Source of the DNA: Tritrichomonas foetus
Lineage: Eukaryota; Parabasalia; Tritrichomonadida; Tritrichomonadidae
Assembly (NCBI GenBank): GCA_001839685.1
Contig: MLAK01000046.1
Span: 1-64,000 of the forward strand
Length of the DNA stretch: 64,000 nucleotides
Direction: 5' to 3'
Shown here: piece after piece, positions 18,291 to 28,805 of the stretch
Position numbering within the stretch: the first letter of the stretch is position 1
Layout of the letters: each line of letters opens with the position of its first letter
Program-made: the position numbers and the translations under genes
The notes under the pieces: model-generated
What the model saw: the letters and a program-made list of their open reading frames with translations, nothing else
The model's database searches: none
What the model was told of the DNA's origin: nothing

Positions 18291-21200
18291 TTACATATGT
18301 TCTAATGCATTTTTGGCAATTTCAATACATGCTTCATTTTGTGAATGCGAAATTACATTAATACATAGCCTAAACACAATAGCATGAAATGGTGCAACTT
18401 CTTCTCTATATGGATAGGTTTCATTTGATATTTGAATCAAGGTGTTTAATAATCTTTCGGTGATAAGAGAAATATTTTGTGCTCCACAATTATTACCAAG
18501 AACTTTACATAATTGAATAGTTTCATTTCTTTCAAGTGTTCGAATAACTTTAGATATCATTTCTCCTTCATTTCCTGTGTTTGTCATTCTCATCAAAACA
18601 GTAGACAGCTTTTCTTGAATGTCTGAACGTGGAGAGGTCGCCATTATTGAAACAAGATTAACATAATTCAATTTTGTTGCTCCAAATTTTCCAATGAAAT
18701 CTATTCCTCTTTTTACCAAACTTTCGAGAACACTGATTAAACTTATAGAAATTGGAAGGTTGTTGAAAAACTTAGAAACAAGACTTGCAAGTATTTTTCC
18801 ATCAATGCTAGAAGTTTCAGAAACATTTATTAATAGCCAACAACATATTTCGCATGTTGGATTTATTAAGAATTCATCATTGATGTTATTACTTGAAATA
18901 ATAATAGATTCCATAATACTATGTAATATTCGACTTTGTTCACCTGATGGGATTTGTTTTAATATATCTGTATTTATTGTTGAATTTAATGTAGATGATA
19001 AAATACGAATAGGAATTTTATTCTTGATATTATTATTATTATTATTGATACTGTTATTAGAACTGAAACATAAAGTGAGAATTGATGAGATCTTTTCTAA
19101 ATAGCTTTTTGAAAGGGACGATTGATAATAGGAAAATCGTTTCAATAAATGAATCAAAACAATTCCAATTACAGCAACAGAGGATTCACTACAAGCTGCA
19201 TTTATTAGCATAAGAGATGTATCTAAAAATGATGATAATTGAGCAGAATCAATTGATATGATTTGATCAGCAATTAATTGTAAACAATTCGTATAACTTT
19301 CAAAATCAGATATATTTAAGTGGATTGGCCTATTATTAAGTAAATTAGCAAATAATTGCGATAAATGTTTCAATTCACTTGAATAAGATGGTTTAGATTC
19401 ACTTTTAAGTCTACTCATAAACAGTAAACCAAGCCAAGTTAAAACGCATACTAATATACGCCCAGTGGAATCCATGTTTATGTCAGATGAAGTTATAATG
19501 TTCAGAATTTGATAAACACCAATTTTGAAATTCAGTGCGTGAATTGGTGAAACAGAAATAACTTTTGCATATTCATCAAGAAAAGCATTCCGTAATGATT
19601 CACGCATCATTAATCTATTAATACAAGTCATTGTTAATTCATTAACAGATAAAACACTTAAAAATCGAGTAAATGCTGCTGTATTATCTCCAGCAAAATA
19701 TAATATTGACTTTTGAACTTGAGCTAAAATTGAAGCATCAAGTTTGTTTGCTTTAAATGTGCATAGTTTTATTAGTGGAGCAACTTGATTTTCAACAAAA
19801 GAATTGCTATGAACAGATAACAATGATCTAATTAGCATTACATGATGCAATTTAAGTGGTGATGCCGAAACAGCTCTATCAAAAATTGTTAAGCATACAT
19901 TCACATTCAATGCTGCGAAAATCATAATAAACGAGTTCATAAAAATTGCTGAAATATCAGCTGGTGCCAAATTTTTTTCATAATTTTCTTCTGTTGAAAC
20001 ATTTTTTAGCTGGAATAAATTAATAAGAAGTTTAGTTGTTGCCTTCCTAAGCTCAAGTCCAGGCGATAGCATATATTCTGAACAAATTAATATTAAACTA
20101 ACACTGTTTGCAGTGTATTGAATACCACATTTATTAGCTGCTTCTGCAGCACAAGCAGCAAGCTCAAGAGCATTTATTGGATCAACATTATTTGAAATTA
20201 ATGCTTCAAGTTTATTGATTATAATATTTAACGTGTTTTTAGATTTAGAGAATTCGAAAAGTGCATGAACAAAGGATTCATTCATGGATCGAGCAAGAGG
20301 ATCTTCAAACGTATGCATCGCCCATGCAGAAAGAGCATCCTCCAATCTCCTTTCGTTTGGTGAGACTTTTCTAATCAAAAATGGCATATAATCTGCATAC
20401 ATGGGAGTTCCAATTAAAGAATCAATAAATACTTCTTTTGGTTTTGCATCAGTTCGTTTGGCCAATTCTCCTATCATTTCTTTGGCTTCATTTCTGACCT
20501 TGAAAAGAATTTCTTCATTTTTAGGAATAGCAATTTCAATTAAATCCATTAAAATTGTCATATCAGATTCTTTTAAGTTTACACATTGTAAAATAAGAGT
20601 TATTGTAGATATTATACATAAATTAAACTCAATTGGTGGAGCTTTTTTGAACCATCCTGATTGAGCTTGTTTGGTTTTTTGGAAAAGAGTTTTTAATGTA
20701 TCAGTTGAAGCTACATTGATTCTAGTTGCATAGAACAATGAATAAACTATAGGATTCAATGAATTATTTACAGCGTTGGTAATTTCCATCATTTTTTGAT
20801 TATCTAGTCCTGGTGCTGCAACACAATCAATCGTGTATGAATTGTCTTTCATTTCGTAGAAAAGTTGGAAAGATTTAGCAAGAAACTCTTGCATTAATCG
20901 CCCAGGAACAAAAATAGAAACTAATTTATTTGGGCTCATTAATGAAGCTGCTTTTGGTAACTCAGTGATCTCATGACCAATACCAACTGCAAAGGTTTTG
21001 AGAAACTGAAGAAAAATAGTTTTAGTTTCAAGTGTGATGGTTTTATAAGCAAGAAATCTTACTAATACCGAAACGCTTGCACAAAAATCAAATGAAAGAT
21101 CACTGTTTGTTGGAATTTGCCTCGCATTTGCATTTGAATCAGCACTATTTATTCCATATTTATCATTAAGATATTTACATATTAATGATAAAGCATAAAC

Positions 21201-22544
21201 AGAAGCAATTTTTGGAATAAAGTATACAAAACTAGAAAAAATATGATCACAAAAGTTACTTAAACAATTCAAAGCCATTCCGACTTCTTTTAAGCATTCT
21301 TCATTTAATGCAAATTCATGATCTCTTAAAGAAGCCATAATTGCTAAACATACAATTTTAGCATTTTGTTCATTAATCACGCCATTTTTGGTGCAAAATG
21401 ATATGGATTTAATCATTAAAAGCGACGTTTCTTTTCTTGGTTCTTGCGGAAAACAAAGTCTAAGTAGTTCTTCATCATCTTTTAATAAACCAGTCTTTAC
21501 ACCAATTAAAATTGCAGAATAATATGTTGATTTTTTATTTGGCAAGGCATTCAGTGTTACTTTAAACATTGAGTCATCTTTTCTAGCTAAAGCAAAATTA
21601 GCAATTTTTTCAGCTATTTCCCCTTCAAAAACAGCGTCATTTGATGCATTTTTTGAATCAAATGAATTGTTGATTGATATATATGGTAAGAAGGCAGTTA
21701 ATTGAGCAGTAACATCAAATGGTTGACTTGCTGAGGCAACTGGAAGAGATTCAACAAGATTAAAAACAAGACTTTTAGATGTTTCTGATTCATTAATCAT
21801 TGATTGAATTTTCAAAACAACCTCATGCAAAAATAAAGAACAAGCATCAGGTGGAGTTAAATATTTCATTAAACTTGTTATGTAGCATAAAGTGCATTGA
21901 TAATCAAATGTTGTAAAATCAGGTCCATTAAAAATATTAATTAATGAAAGTTTTATATTTGATGCTGAAAACTTTTCATTTTGATAGGTCTCATGGGTTA
22001 AATATTTAATTGCAAATGATGAAGAAAGCATTGCAAGCGAACTAATGTTGGGCATTGATTCAGAAATTTTATCTAAAACTTCTTTTCTTAAATTTTGAAA
22101 TCGTTCACTAAATACAGATAGTATAAAAATGGCGTTAACCATTTGACTGTTTTTAATAATATTTAAAATCTTTACATCTTCGTCAGTGCCAATTCCTGAA
22201 AGTGCATAGATTTTCCGAATTACTCTTGCCAATTTCAAGTATAACTCAATTCTAGTAAATTGATCAGGAAATTGAGAAAGTTGTCGAATAATTTGTAATC
22301 TATATTCCATATTTTCAAACATTTGAGAATCTTCTGAAATTTCAATAATATCGAGAACTATTTCATATAAACTTTGTCTTTTATGCAAATCAGGTGAATT
22401 TGTTGAAGCATTAAATAATGAATCCATATTGATTTTTAGATTTGTTGATCGACTTAAAAACTTTATAAATGACTGGTTTTGATCGGGGCTGTTGATAAGA
22501 ATCTCGACAACATTATGAAAGCGAGTTGATTCAGGATTTGACAT
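18291..22544 (-). CDS. Giant ARM/HEAT-like helical repeat protein
   Basis: 1417 residues, the third-longest gene product here. The open frame extends 19 codons upstream from a TTG, but the first ATG (MSNPESTRF) at 22544 is taken; a TCACAA initiator lies about 20 bases further upstream. The sequence is almost wholly alpha-helical with repeating hydrophobic patterns (LIEIAIPKNEEILFKVRNEAKEMIGEL, LELAACAAEAANKCG, LRKATTKLLINLFQL) typical of HEAT repeats. An Asn run occurs near 1190. There are no membrane segments. Large HEAT scaffolds include HEATR5, focadhesin and maestro-type proteins, but no distinctive motif assigns one. Convergent with the ubiquitin-like gene and divergent from the cyclin gene. 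Confidence 0.75.
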   Translation of the reverse strand: MSNPESTRFHNVVEILINSPDQNQSFIKFLSRSTNLKINMDSLFNASTNSPDLHKRQSLYEIVLDIIEISEDSQMFENMEYRLQIIRQLSQFPDQFTRIELYLKLARVIRKIYALSGIGTDEDVKILNIIKNSQMVNAIFILSVFSERFQNLRKEVLDKISESMPNISSLAMLSSSFAIKYLTHETYQNEKFSASNIKLSLINIFNGPDFTTFDYQCTLCYITSLMKYLTPPDACSLFLHEVVLKIQSMINESETSKSLVFNLVESLPVASASQPFDVTAQLTAFLPYISINNSFDSKNASNDAVFEGEIAEKIANFALARKDDSMFKVTLNALPNKKSTYYSAILIGVKTGLLKDDEELLRLCFPQEPRKETSLLMIKSISFCTKNGVINEQNAKIVCLAIMASLRDHEFALNEECLKEVGMALNCLSNFCDHIFSSFVYFIPKIASVYALSLICKYLNDKYGINSADSNANARQIPTNSDLSFDFCASVSVLVRFLAYKTITLETKTIFLQFLKTFAVGIGHEITELPKAASLMSPNKLVSIFVPGRLMQEFLAKSFQLFYEMKDNSYTIDCVAAPGLDNQKMMEITNAVNNSLNPIVYSLFYATRINVASTDTLKTLFQKTKQAQSGWFKKAPPIEFNLCIISTITLILQCVNLKESDMTILMDLIEIAIPKNEEILFKVRNEAKEMIGELAKRTDAKPKEVFIDSLIGTPMYADYMPFLIRKVSPNERRLEDALSAWAMHTFEDPLARSMNESFVHALFEFSKSKNTLNIIINKLEALISNNVDPINALELAACAAEAANKCGIQYTANSVSLILICSEYMLSPGLELRKATTKLLINLFQLKNVSTEENYEKNLAPADISAIFMNSFIMIFAALNVNVCLTIFDRAVSASPLKLHHVMLIRSLLSVHSNSFVENQVAPLIKLCTFKANKLDASILAQVQKSILYFAGDNTAAFTRFLSVLSVNELTMTCINRLMMRESLRNAFLDEYAKVISVSPIHALNFKIGVYQILNIITSSDINMDSTGRILVCVLTWLGLLFMSRLKSESKPSYSSELKHLSQLFANLLNNRPIHLNISDFESYTNCLQLIADQIISIDSAQLSSFLDTSLMLINAACSESSVAVIGIVLIHLLKRFSYYQSSLSKSYLEKISSILTLCFSSNNSINNNNNNIKNKIPIRILSSTLNSTINTDILKQIPSGEQSRILHSIMESIIISSNNINDEFLINPTCEICCWLLINVSETSSIDGKILASLVSKFFNNLPISISLISVLESLVKRGIDFIGKFGATKLNYVNLVSIMATSPRSDIQEKLSTVLMRMTNTGNEGEMISKVIRTLERNETIQLCKVLGNNCGAQNISLITERLLNTLIQISNETYPYREEVAPFHAIVFRLCINVISHSQNEACIEIAKNALEHM

Positions 22545-23194
22545 ATAAAAGTTATTTGTGATTATTTGGGTGAAATCTTTTTCAATGACGTTCAGAAACA
22601 ATACTCATTCAATTGATGATTGTACTATCAAATAATTCAATCATGTTTGATCGGAAACATCAGAAATAATTGAATCGGAAAAAAAGGCAGTTTTTAGAAT
22701 TCTCACCGAAGCCAAAATTCTTCACTGGCCTTTCCATGAAAATTCACTAAATAGATAACTATAGATAATCTTAAATTACATAACAATATAAAATTTTCTT
22801 TTTTTACATTCTGTAAATCCATGTGAATGGGTAAAAACATGGAGTTTGTTATTACTGACAGACAATAATGATTAATAATTATATACAAAATCATGATATA
22901 TAGCATTTAATATATTACACAAGAGAAAAAATGTTTCATTGAATTTTATGTGATTATGTTCTTTTTACAGATAGCTATTTAATATTTATTATAAAGAATT
23001 TATGCGAAAGTATCTTTAATATTATTCAATTTCAGTCTAGACAAGAATTTATCCATGGAAAGATTTCACTACCAAAAAATGAAATGTTAGATGAAAACCC
23101 ATCACATATTCCGATACTTTTTCATATAACATTTCCGCCAATTAATTAACGTCTTCTACTCAGAAAAATGAGATGTTAAGACGTTAAAAAAAAA
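22545..23194. other. Divergent intergenic region, helical protein / cyclin
   Basis: 650 bases. A start-less plus-strand open stretch ends at 23148 and reads plausibly over its last 40 codons (HGKISLPKNEML), but it has no ATG near its start and was not called. Otherwise AT-rich promoter sequence. Confidence 0.3.
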
Positions 23195-23200
23195 TCATTT
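23195..23200 (+). promoter_or_regulatory. Initiator TCATTT
   Basis: TCATTTTTATC precedes the cyclin ATG; start at A 23197 would give a 19-base leader. Confidence 0.55.
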
Positions 23201-23215
23201 TTATCATCATTATTG

Positions 23216-24214
23216 ATGTCAACGGCGCCGCTTGGAAGTTTCGCCTGTCAACAGAATTTACTTTGCCAGCAGATTAATCAAATAAATGAAGCAGAATATT
23301 TACAAGTTAACAATAACATCTTGTGTGGCATATTACAAAATATCAATTCAAACTTTCATCCTAATAATGACAATTTTACTTCGATAAGCGAAATACCGAA
23401 TGCGAATTTCTATCAGCAGGCGCCTTTTAATATTGGTAATGACAATAATCCCAACGATGCAACAGAATATGAATCAATAATATATAAACAAATGTGTGAG
23501 AGTGAATTATTAATGCCACAGCCACAAGTAATACAAACTGAAATCACTCCACATGATAGAGGAATGCTCGTTGATTGGCTGTGCAGATTGCATTATAAAT
23601 GCCAATTAACAACTTCTGCATTTTATAGATGTATTGGAATAATAGATAGAGTCCTTTTACTTACAGTGGTTTATCCGTGCCAGTTAAAATTGATTGGATG
23701 TGCTGCAATGTTAATTGCAACCAAAGTTGAAGGAAAAAAACCTTTGCGAATTTGCCATGCAATTGAATTAGGCATGAATAAATTTTCTAGAGAAGATATG
23801 ATTCAAGCTGAATCAGAAATCATGAATTTATTGGGTTTTCAATTCAATTTTCCTACATCTTTCATGTTTTTATCTCATTTAATGCGAATTTCTGAAGAAA
23901 CTTTTGACATGTGTTTGTATGCAAGAAATATAATTGAAGTTTGTTCTTCAGCAATAGAGTTTATAAATGTCCGTCCTTCTGCAGTTGCTTGTGCAGCCAT
24001 TTTGACTGTCAGGAAACTCTACGGCGTAGAGACTTGGCCTCAGTCATTAATGGAATACACCGGATACAATGAAGAGGACTTAATCGGCTATGCCAGGATT
24101 ATCCACTCGATCCTCATTGATGAGAATCGCGAGGAATCCACATTCATGCGAAGGAAATACGGTTCTCCACTGTTTAAATGTGTTGCACAACAACCGCTTC
24201 CATGTGTTATTTAA
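23216..24214 (+). CDS. B-type (mitotic) cyclin
   Basis: 332 residues. The first 85 residues are Asn-rich and probably disordered. The cyclin box follows: YKQMCESELLM, then the hallmark DRGMLVDWLCRLHYKCQLT (the MRxxLVDWL motif), LLTVVYPCQLKLIGCAAMLIATKVE and EIMNLLGFQFNFPTSFMFL. The C-terminal cyclin fold runs about 235-310 (VRPSAVACAAILTVRKLYG). Mitotic cyclins activate CDK1 at G2/M. A canonical destruction box (RxxLxxxxN) is not obvious in the N-terminus. The frame opens one codon earlier at TTG; ATG at 23216 is taken, supported by the initiator. The stop lies in TTTAAATAAATAG, a probable polyadenylation context. Confidence 0.93.
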   Translation: MSTAPLGSFACQQNLLCQQINQINEAEYLQVNNNILCGILQNINSNFHPNNDNFTSISEIPNANFYQQAPFNIGNDNNPNDATEYESIIYKQMCESELLMPQPQVIQTEITPHDRGMLVDWLCRLHYKCQLTTSAFYRCIGIIDRVLLLTVVYPCQLKLIGCAAMLIATKVEGKKPLRICHAIELGMNKFSREDMIQAESEIMNLLGFQFNFPTSFMFLSHLMRISEETFDMCLYARNIIEVCSSAIEFINVRPSAVACAAILTVRKLYGVETWPQSLMEYTGYNEEDLIGYARIIHSILIDENREESTFMRRKYGSPLFKCVAQQPLPCVI

Positions 24215-24562
24215 ATAAATAGTATTATATATATACAGAAAATCATAACTCTCATTTTTTATAATATGTTAATCTTATGTCATATATATTAATCTTATGT
24301 TTTTTATGAAATTGATCAATAATCTAAATTTCCTAAAGAAAGTAGTAAAAGAAAGAAAATAATTATAGTTTAAAAAACAAAAGAATATAAAAACAAAGTT
24401 GAGTTAGATATCTAAGGGTAAAGTTTAAATATAAGTGAACAATGTTTTGAAATGAACAAACGATGTTCACCAATATTATTTATAAGATTGAGGGTGAAAA
24501 TATATAATTACCAATTAAAAAAGAATAAAAAAACGCATATAAATAATAAAATATCAAGAAAA
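24215..24562. other. Intergenic between convergent genes
   Basis: Contains a direct repeat of ATATTAATCTTATGT around 24267-24300. No gene or RNA seen. Confidence 0.35.
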
Positions 24563-27500
24563 TTATCTTCTTCTTCTTCCAGGAAGTTGCGGCAAAGTGA
24601 TATCTTCATCATCATCGTTAGGATCAAATTGTTTGGGAACTAATTCAACTGTATTTATTGGACAAAATCCAGCATGCTCAGGTTTTGGTTTGAACAAAAC
24701 CACAACAACACTAATATTGTCTTTGCTTTGAAGCCCAAATGCAATATTCTTGAGTTGAACTGCAGCATCAGCACCGGTTTTTGAATTTCTGACAATTTCA
24801 GCTGCAGTACTGTCATCCACAACATCCCAAAGTCCATCACATGCTATTATAAATCCAATATCATCATCAGTCTCATTATTACTACCATCACTAGTATTAC
24901 TGCTTTTATTGCTTCCATAAGCACTACTCTCGCTATTCGCATTATTGCTGCTATCACTACTATTATTGTTACTATTATTGTCACTATTATTGTTACTATT
25001 ACTGTTACTATTATTGCTGTTACTATTATCATTACTATGGCTAGTATTTGTACTATTGCTTGTTGAACTAGCATTATTACTGTTAGTGCTTGTGCTACTA
25101 CTTCCATAATTACTTTCAATGTTACTATTACTGCTTTTATTACTTCCAAAGTTATTGTCATTATTATTACTCTCATTATTGTTTTCGTTCGTACTATTGC
25201 TACTTTTATTGCTTCCGTAGTTATTGTCAGTACTATTACTAGTATTGTTGCTATTAGTATTACTGGCACTTGCATTACTGCTGTTTCTTTTGATACTATT
25301 TTTTCTAATTACATTTTGTACTCTTGCAAATCCTACTAAACAATATTTTTGTACTTCAGGTGGCACATAAAGTCCTTCATCACACCAAAAGTCACCTAGA
25401 GCTCTTGCAACTGCAAGTTTTTTATTAATTCTTCCATCACTTGAAACTTTCAGTCCTTCTCCTTTTAGTCTATCATATTCTGATCTATTTAATGGTTTAA
25501 AATCAACAGTCATTCTTTGGTGGGATTTCGCACGAACTCTAACGACACGAGAATCACCAATTCCTGATGCATAAACCATGTTTCCTGATATATAAACTAC
25601 TGCTGCAGTGCATCCATCCATAATTTTCATTGATTTAAGGTAACCATTAATTTTAGTAAAGCTTTGTGGAATCATTTGACAAACTTGTGTAATATTTCCT
25701 TTGCATTTTTCTTTAATTAATGCAAATTCACAACAAAGACATTTTGCAACTGTTGCTGCAGCTACTGAGCCAGAATGACCATCGCAAACAGCAAAAAGTG
25801 CATGATGATTATCAAATGTTTCAAAAGCAACAGCATCTTCCATAGTTGGACGATCTCCAAGTGTTGCACTGTATCCGACACTAAATCTTTTGGATACTTT
25901 ACATCTTGCGTTATCCAAAATATGGATTTTGAATGGCATTTCAGGAAGTGGTTTATCTTCATTCGCTAAATATTCAAAATGCGACAGATTTGGATTATTT
26001 TGTAATAAAGTTGGCATGACGTCAAGGAGAGGCTGTTGCATTTCATTACATGATAAAGCCAGAAATTGTAAATTTTTCAGCTGTGTGAAATCAAATTCCG
26101 ATATTTTGTTGTAATCTAAATTCAAAGATACTAACGTATTTGGAAGAGTTAAAGGAACTGATGAAATTCTATTGAATGATAAATCAAGAAGCTGTAAAGC
26201 TGGCGGAAGTGGTAAAACCGTTGGAATTTCGGAAATTGTATTATGAGAAAGTGAAAGAAACTTTAAAGCTTTAATACCAAGAATTTGAGAAGGGAAATCT
26301 TGAAAATAATTATTAGACAAATCCAAAAACCTCAAAAAGAAAAACGATCCAAAGCCATTTGGAAGGGTGGTTAATTCATTACGACTTAATGATAAGGTTT
26401 TAAGCTGAGAAAAGGCCATGACACATCTTGGAACAAGTTTGAATTTATTTCCTGCTGCAATCAAAGAAGTCACTTTACGACAACTTGAAAGAGAGACTGG
26501 TAAGTTTTCAAGTTGGTTAAAAGAAACATTGATTTCAAGCAAAAGTGCAGAATTTGAAAAACAATCTGGAATTTCTGTTAATTTATTAAACGAAATATTA
26601 AAATTTTTCAATTTCGCCCATTTGAAAGGGTCAATTTGTCGAATTTTATTGTTTTGAATGGAAAACTGTTCCATTATAAGAATTTTGGAAAAAGATGGTG
26701 GCAAAACTTCAATTTGATTGTGATCGGCAAAAAATCGAGAAATTCGACAGTTTTCTGGAAAGCTGTCTGGAAATTCTTTTATCTTATTATATGAAATATT
26801 TAGTGCCATTAAGCTATTTGTTGAGCTGATGAATTTTTCGGATAAATATTCAATATCATTATGCGATAAATCAATTCCGATTATACTTGGCGGAATTTGT
26901 ATGTCTATCGTTCCTTTCAATCCTAATCTTGTTAAAGTGAGGGCTTTTAAATCTGAAATCTGCAAAAAAGAAATCGGAAAATCAACAATGCAATTTGATG
27001 AAAAAGTTAACGAATGTATTGCTGATCGTTCAGAAAACGTTATTTCATTAATGTTGTTATAAGAAATATTGAAACTTTTGAGAGGATTTTTGAAATCGAG
27101 ATCATTCACTTTTTCAATCTCGTTTCCAAAAAGAGACAATTCCTCGAGAAGTTCAAACATTTTTATTTCATTTGGGTAGGCTGTAAACCGATTTCCGTCG
27201 AGATATAAAACTGCTAATGCATTTTTAAAAACTGGGGTAGAACTCGGAAGTGTTTCGATGTTGCAAAATGAGGCTTTCAAAGTATTCAAAAGCGGTAAAT
27301 TTTGTGACCAAATTGAGTTTAAATCAAAATTCGGATTATACGAAACATTTAGAGATGTCAGTGTTTCGGGGAGGGGACAATCGAGTTTAGTGAGAAAGTT
27401 CGATGACAAATCCAGTAATGATAATCGAGGAAAGGCCGAAAAATAATCGTCAGGTATCTTTTTGATTCGATTGTCGCACAAGTCGATAACCGTCAATTCA

Positions 27501-27697
27501 TGGTAATTCTTTAAGTCGTTTGGAATCTCTTCAAGTCGACAATTAAGAAAACGGACTCGAGTGACATTCATATAAAAATTTGGATCTTTTGGTAATTCGA
27601 ACCGTCGTGCATAGATATCAAATGAGGTCAATTGATTATTGCTGAAATAATCCGCATCAATGTCTTTAAGGAAGACAGCGGAATCAATTCGAATCAT
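24563..27697 (-). CDS. LRR-PP2C protein phosphatase
   Basis: 1044 residues. Residues 40-575 are about 22 typical LRRs with the LPxxL..L.LS.N..S.IP signature. Residues 602-1002 form a PP2C/PPM Ser/Thr phosphatase with every metal-binding block present: DRPTMEDA (615-622), DGH (639-641), GDSR (714-717), ALGD (766-769), CDGLWDV (953-959) and DN (993-994). LRR plus PP2C is the arrangement of PHLPP phosphatases, which dephosphorylate AGC kinases, and of the region of fungal adenylate cyclase; no PH or cyclase domain is present. The PP2C domain is split by an insert of about 139 Ser/Asn residues (805-943). The C-terminus ends in LPGRRRR. The start is MIRIDSAVF, the first ATG. Confidence 0.92.
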   Translation of the reverse strand: MIRIDSAVFLKDIDADYFSNNQLTSFDIYARRFELPKDPNFYMNVTRVRFLNCRLEEIPNDLKNYHELTVIDLCDNRIKKIPDDYFSAFPRLSLLDLSSNFLTKLDCPLPETLTSLNVSYNPNFDLNSIWSQNLPLLNTLKASFCNIETLPSSTPVFKNALAVLYLDGNRFTAYPNEIKMFELLEELSLFGNEIEKVNDLDFKNPLKSFNISYNNINEITFSERSAIHSLTFSSNCIVDFPISFLQISDLKALTLTRLGLKGTIDIQIPPSIIGIDLSHNDIEYLSEKFISSTNSLMALNISYNKIKEFPDSFPENCRISRFFADHNQIEVLPPSFSKILIMEQFSIQNNKIRQIDPFKWAKLKNFNISFNKLTEIPDCFSNSALLLEINVSFNQLENLPVSLSSCRKVTSLIAAGNKFKLVPRCVMAFSQLKTLSLSRNELTTLPNGFGSFFFLRFLDLSNNYFQDFPSQILGIKALKFLSLSHNTISEIPTVLPLPPALQLLDLSFNRISSVPLTLPNTLVSLNLDYNKISEFDFTQLKNLQFLALSCNEMQQPLLDVMPTLLQNNPNLSHFEYLANEDKPLPEMPFKIHILDNARCKVSKRFSVGYSATLGDRPTMEDAVAFETFDNHHALFAVCDGHSGSVAAATVAKCLCCEFALIKEKCKGNITQVCQMIPQSFTKINGYLKSMKIMDGCTAAVVYISGNMVYASGIGDSRVVRVRAKSHQRMTVDFKPLNRSEYDRLKGEGLKVSSDGRINKKLAVARALGDFWCDEGLYVPPEVQKYCLVGFARVQNVIRKNSIKRNSSNASASNTNSNNTSNSTDNNYGSNKSSNSTNENNNESNNNDNNFGSNKSSNSNIESNYGSSSTSTNSNNASSTSNSTNTSHSNDNSNSNNSNSNSNNNSDNNSNNNSSDSSNNANSESSAYGSNKSSNTSDGSNNETDDDIGFIIACDGLWDVVDDSTAAEIVRNSKTGADAAVQLKNIAFGLQSKDNISVVVVLFKPKPEHAGFCPINTVELVPKQFDPNDDDEDITLPQLPGRRRR
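24869..25285 (-). repeat. Ser/Asn low-complexity insert inside PP2C domain
   Basis: Encodes residues 805-943 of the phosphatase. AAT/AAC and AGT/AGC codons alternate, and a GSNKSSN module recurs three times (near 828, 851 and 928), so the tract grew partly by unit duplication. It lies between the ALGD block and the CDGLWD block. Confidence 0.9.
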
Positions 27698-28040
27698 TCA
27701 ATAACAAAACGTAAACTATTGAAAAACCATAAGATGAAAGGAATTATCACATAATTAGCCTATTGAAAATATCAAATTGAAAACTCATAAAAAGTTTTAT
27801 TATTTGAGTAGAAACATTAAAATTGTGAAAAAAACAAATAATTTTGAGAAATCTATGTTGAAAAAGGAGAAGGTTTTGTCAGTTTACTAAAAAAGCAAAT
27901 TTCCTTTTCAATAAATAAATGGTCCAATTCACACAATTTCTACCAGATTTCTCATTTAGAGTTCAGTTGAGAATACAGATAACTCTTGATTGTTACTTCC
28001 AAAAATTATCATGTGATTATAAATTAATCACCAATATAAT
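27698..28040. other. Intergenic, upstream of LRR-PP2C
   Basis: AT-rich promoter side of the phosphatase. TCACCA at 28028-28033 is an initiator-like site for the short frame at 28041. Nothing else seen. Confidence 0.3.
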
Positions 28041-28163
28041 ATGATTATCGAACATGAGTTCGGAAATATTCATGATGAGATGAACGAAATACCTGTTCAA
28101 AGAATTTGTCCATTAAATTTTGACCTGTTCAAGGACAATAGTAAGGTCAAATTCAGCAGATAA
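28041..28163 (+). CDS. Candidate microprotein, 40 residues
   Basis: Begins MIIEHEFGNIHDEM and ends with FKDNSKVKFSR and TAA. A TCACCA initiator-like site sits 7 bases before the ATG, so the leader would be 11 bases, normal for this genome. Composition is acidic in the first half and basic at the end; there is one Cys and no membrane segment. No family is recognised. It lies alone in a 1.1-kb divergent gap, so it is either a short gene or chance. Confidence 0.3.
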   Translation: MIIEHEFGNIHDEMNEIPVQRICPLNFDLFKDNSKVKFSR

Positions 28164-28805
28164 CTTTTTAATCCTTCGTCACTTTAAGTTTTTTCATTTC
28201 AAATGATGTTAGGAATTATCTGATGTTGATTTCTTTTGAATTCATTTTGTTGTTCAAAAGGGACTATATAATTGCTTGTATTTAAATCTTTTCATTTGAT
28301 TATAAATTGGAAATATCGGTAACGACATTTATTGATTGGTTGACAAATAATCTAATCCACATTCAAACATAAAAATTGAATATTTATCATTTTAATCTAT
28401 AACAGTGACACCACTAAGGAATTTATCTTGATTTACTCACCAATCACAACCAAATGATCCTAATTAGTTTATTAATATGATGGCTTTGCTTATTTATTGA
28501 GATAAATCATGAAAGAAAACTTAGAGAGTTCCTACCCGCCGAAATCCGCCAAATTCGATTTTGACATTTTATTCAATATTATATTCAAAATCATCATATT
28601 TGACATTCAACTTTTTGAAAAAATGTAAAATACAAAATTTTCCAACTATGAAAATTCTTACAGATATTCTTCAAAATCACAAATATTTTCCACAAATATT
28701 GAATAACAAAATATTGTTGAATGAATTAAGTTGAATGAAATAAGTAACGAACAAAAAGTTTACATGAATTTAATATCTTAACAAAAAGTGAAATAATAGA
28801 AAATC
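28164..28805. other. Intergenic, upstream of FHA-RING gene
   Basis: AT-rich, no gene, repeat or RNA recognised. Confidence 0.3.

Noticed and set aside
22948..23148. Open plus-strand stretch upstream of the cyclin gene
   Set aside because: No ATG near its start and the first half is pure AT-rich noise; only the end looks coding.
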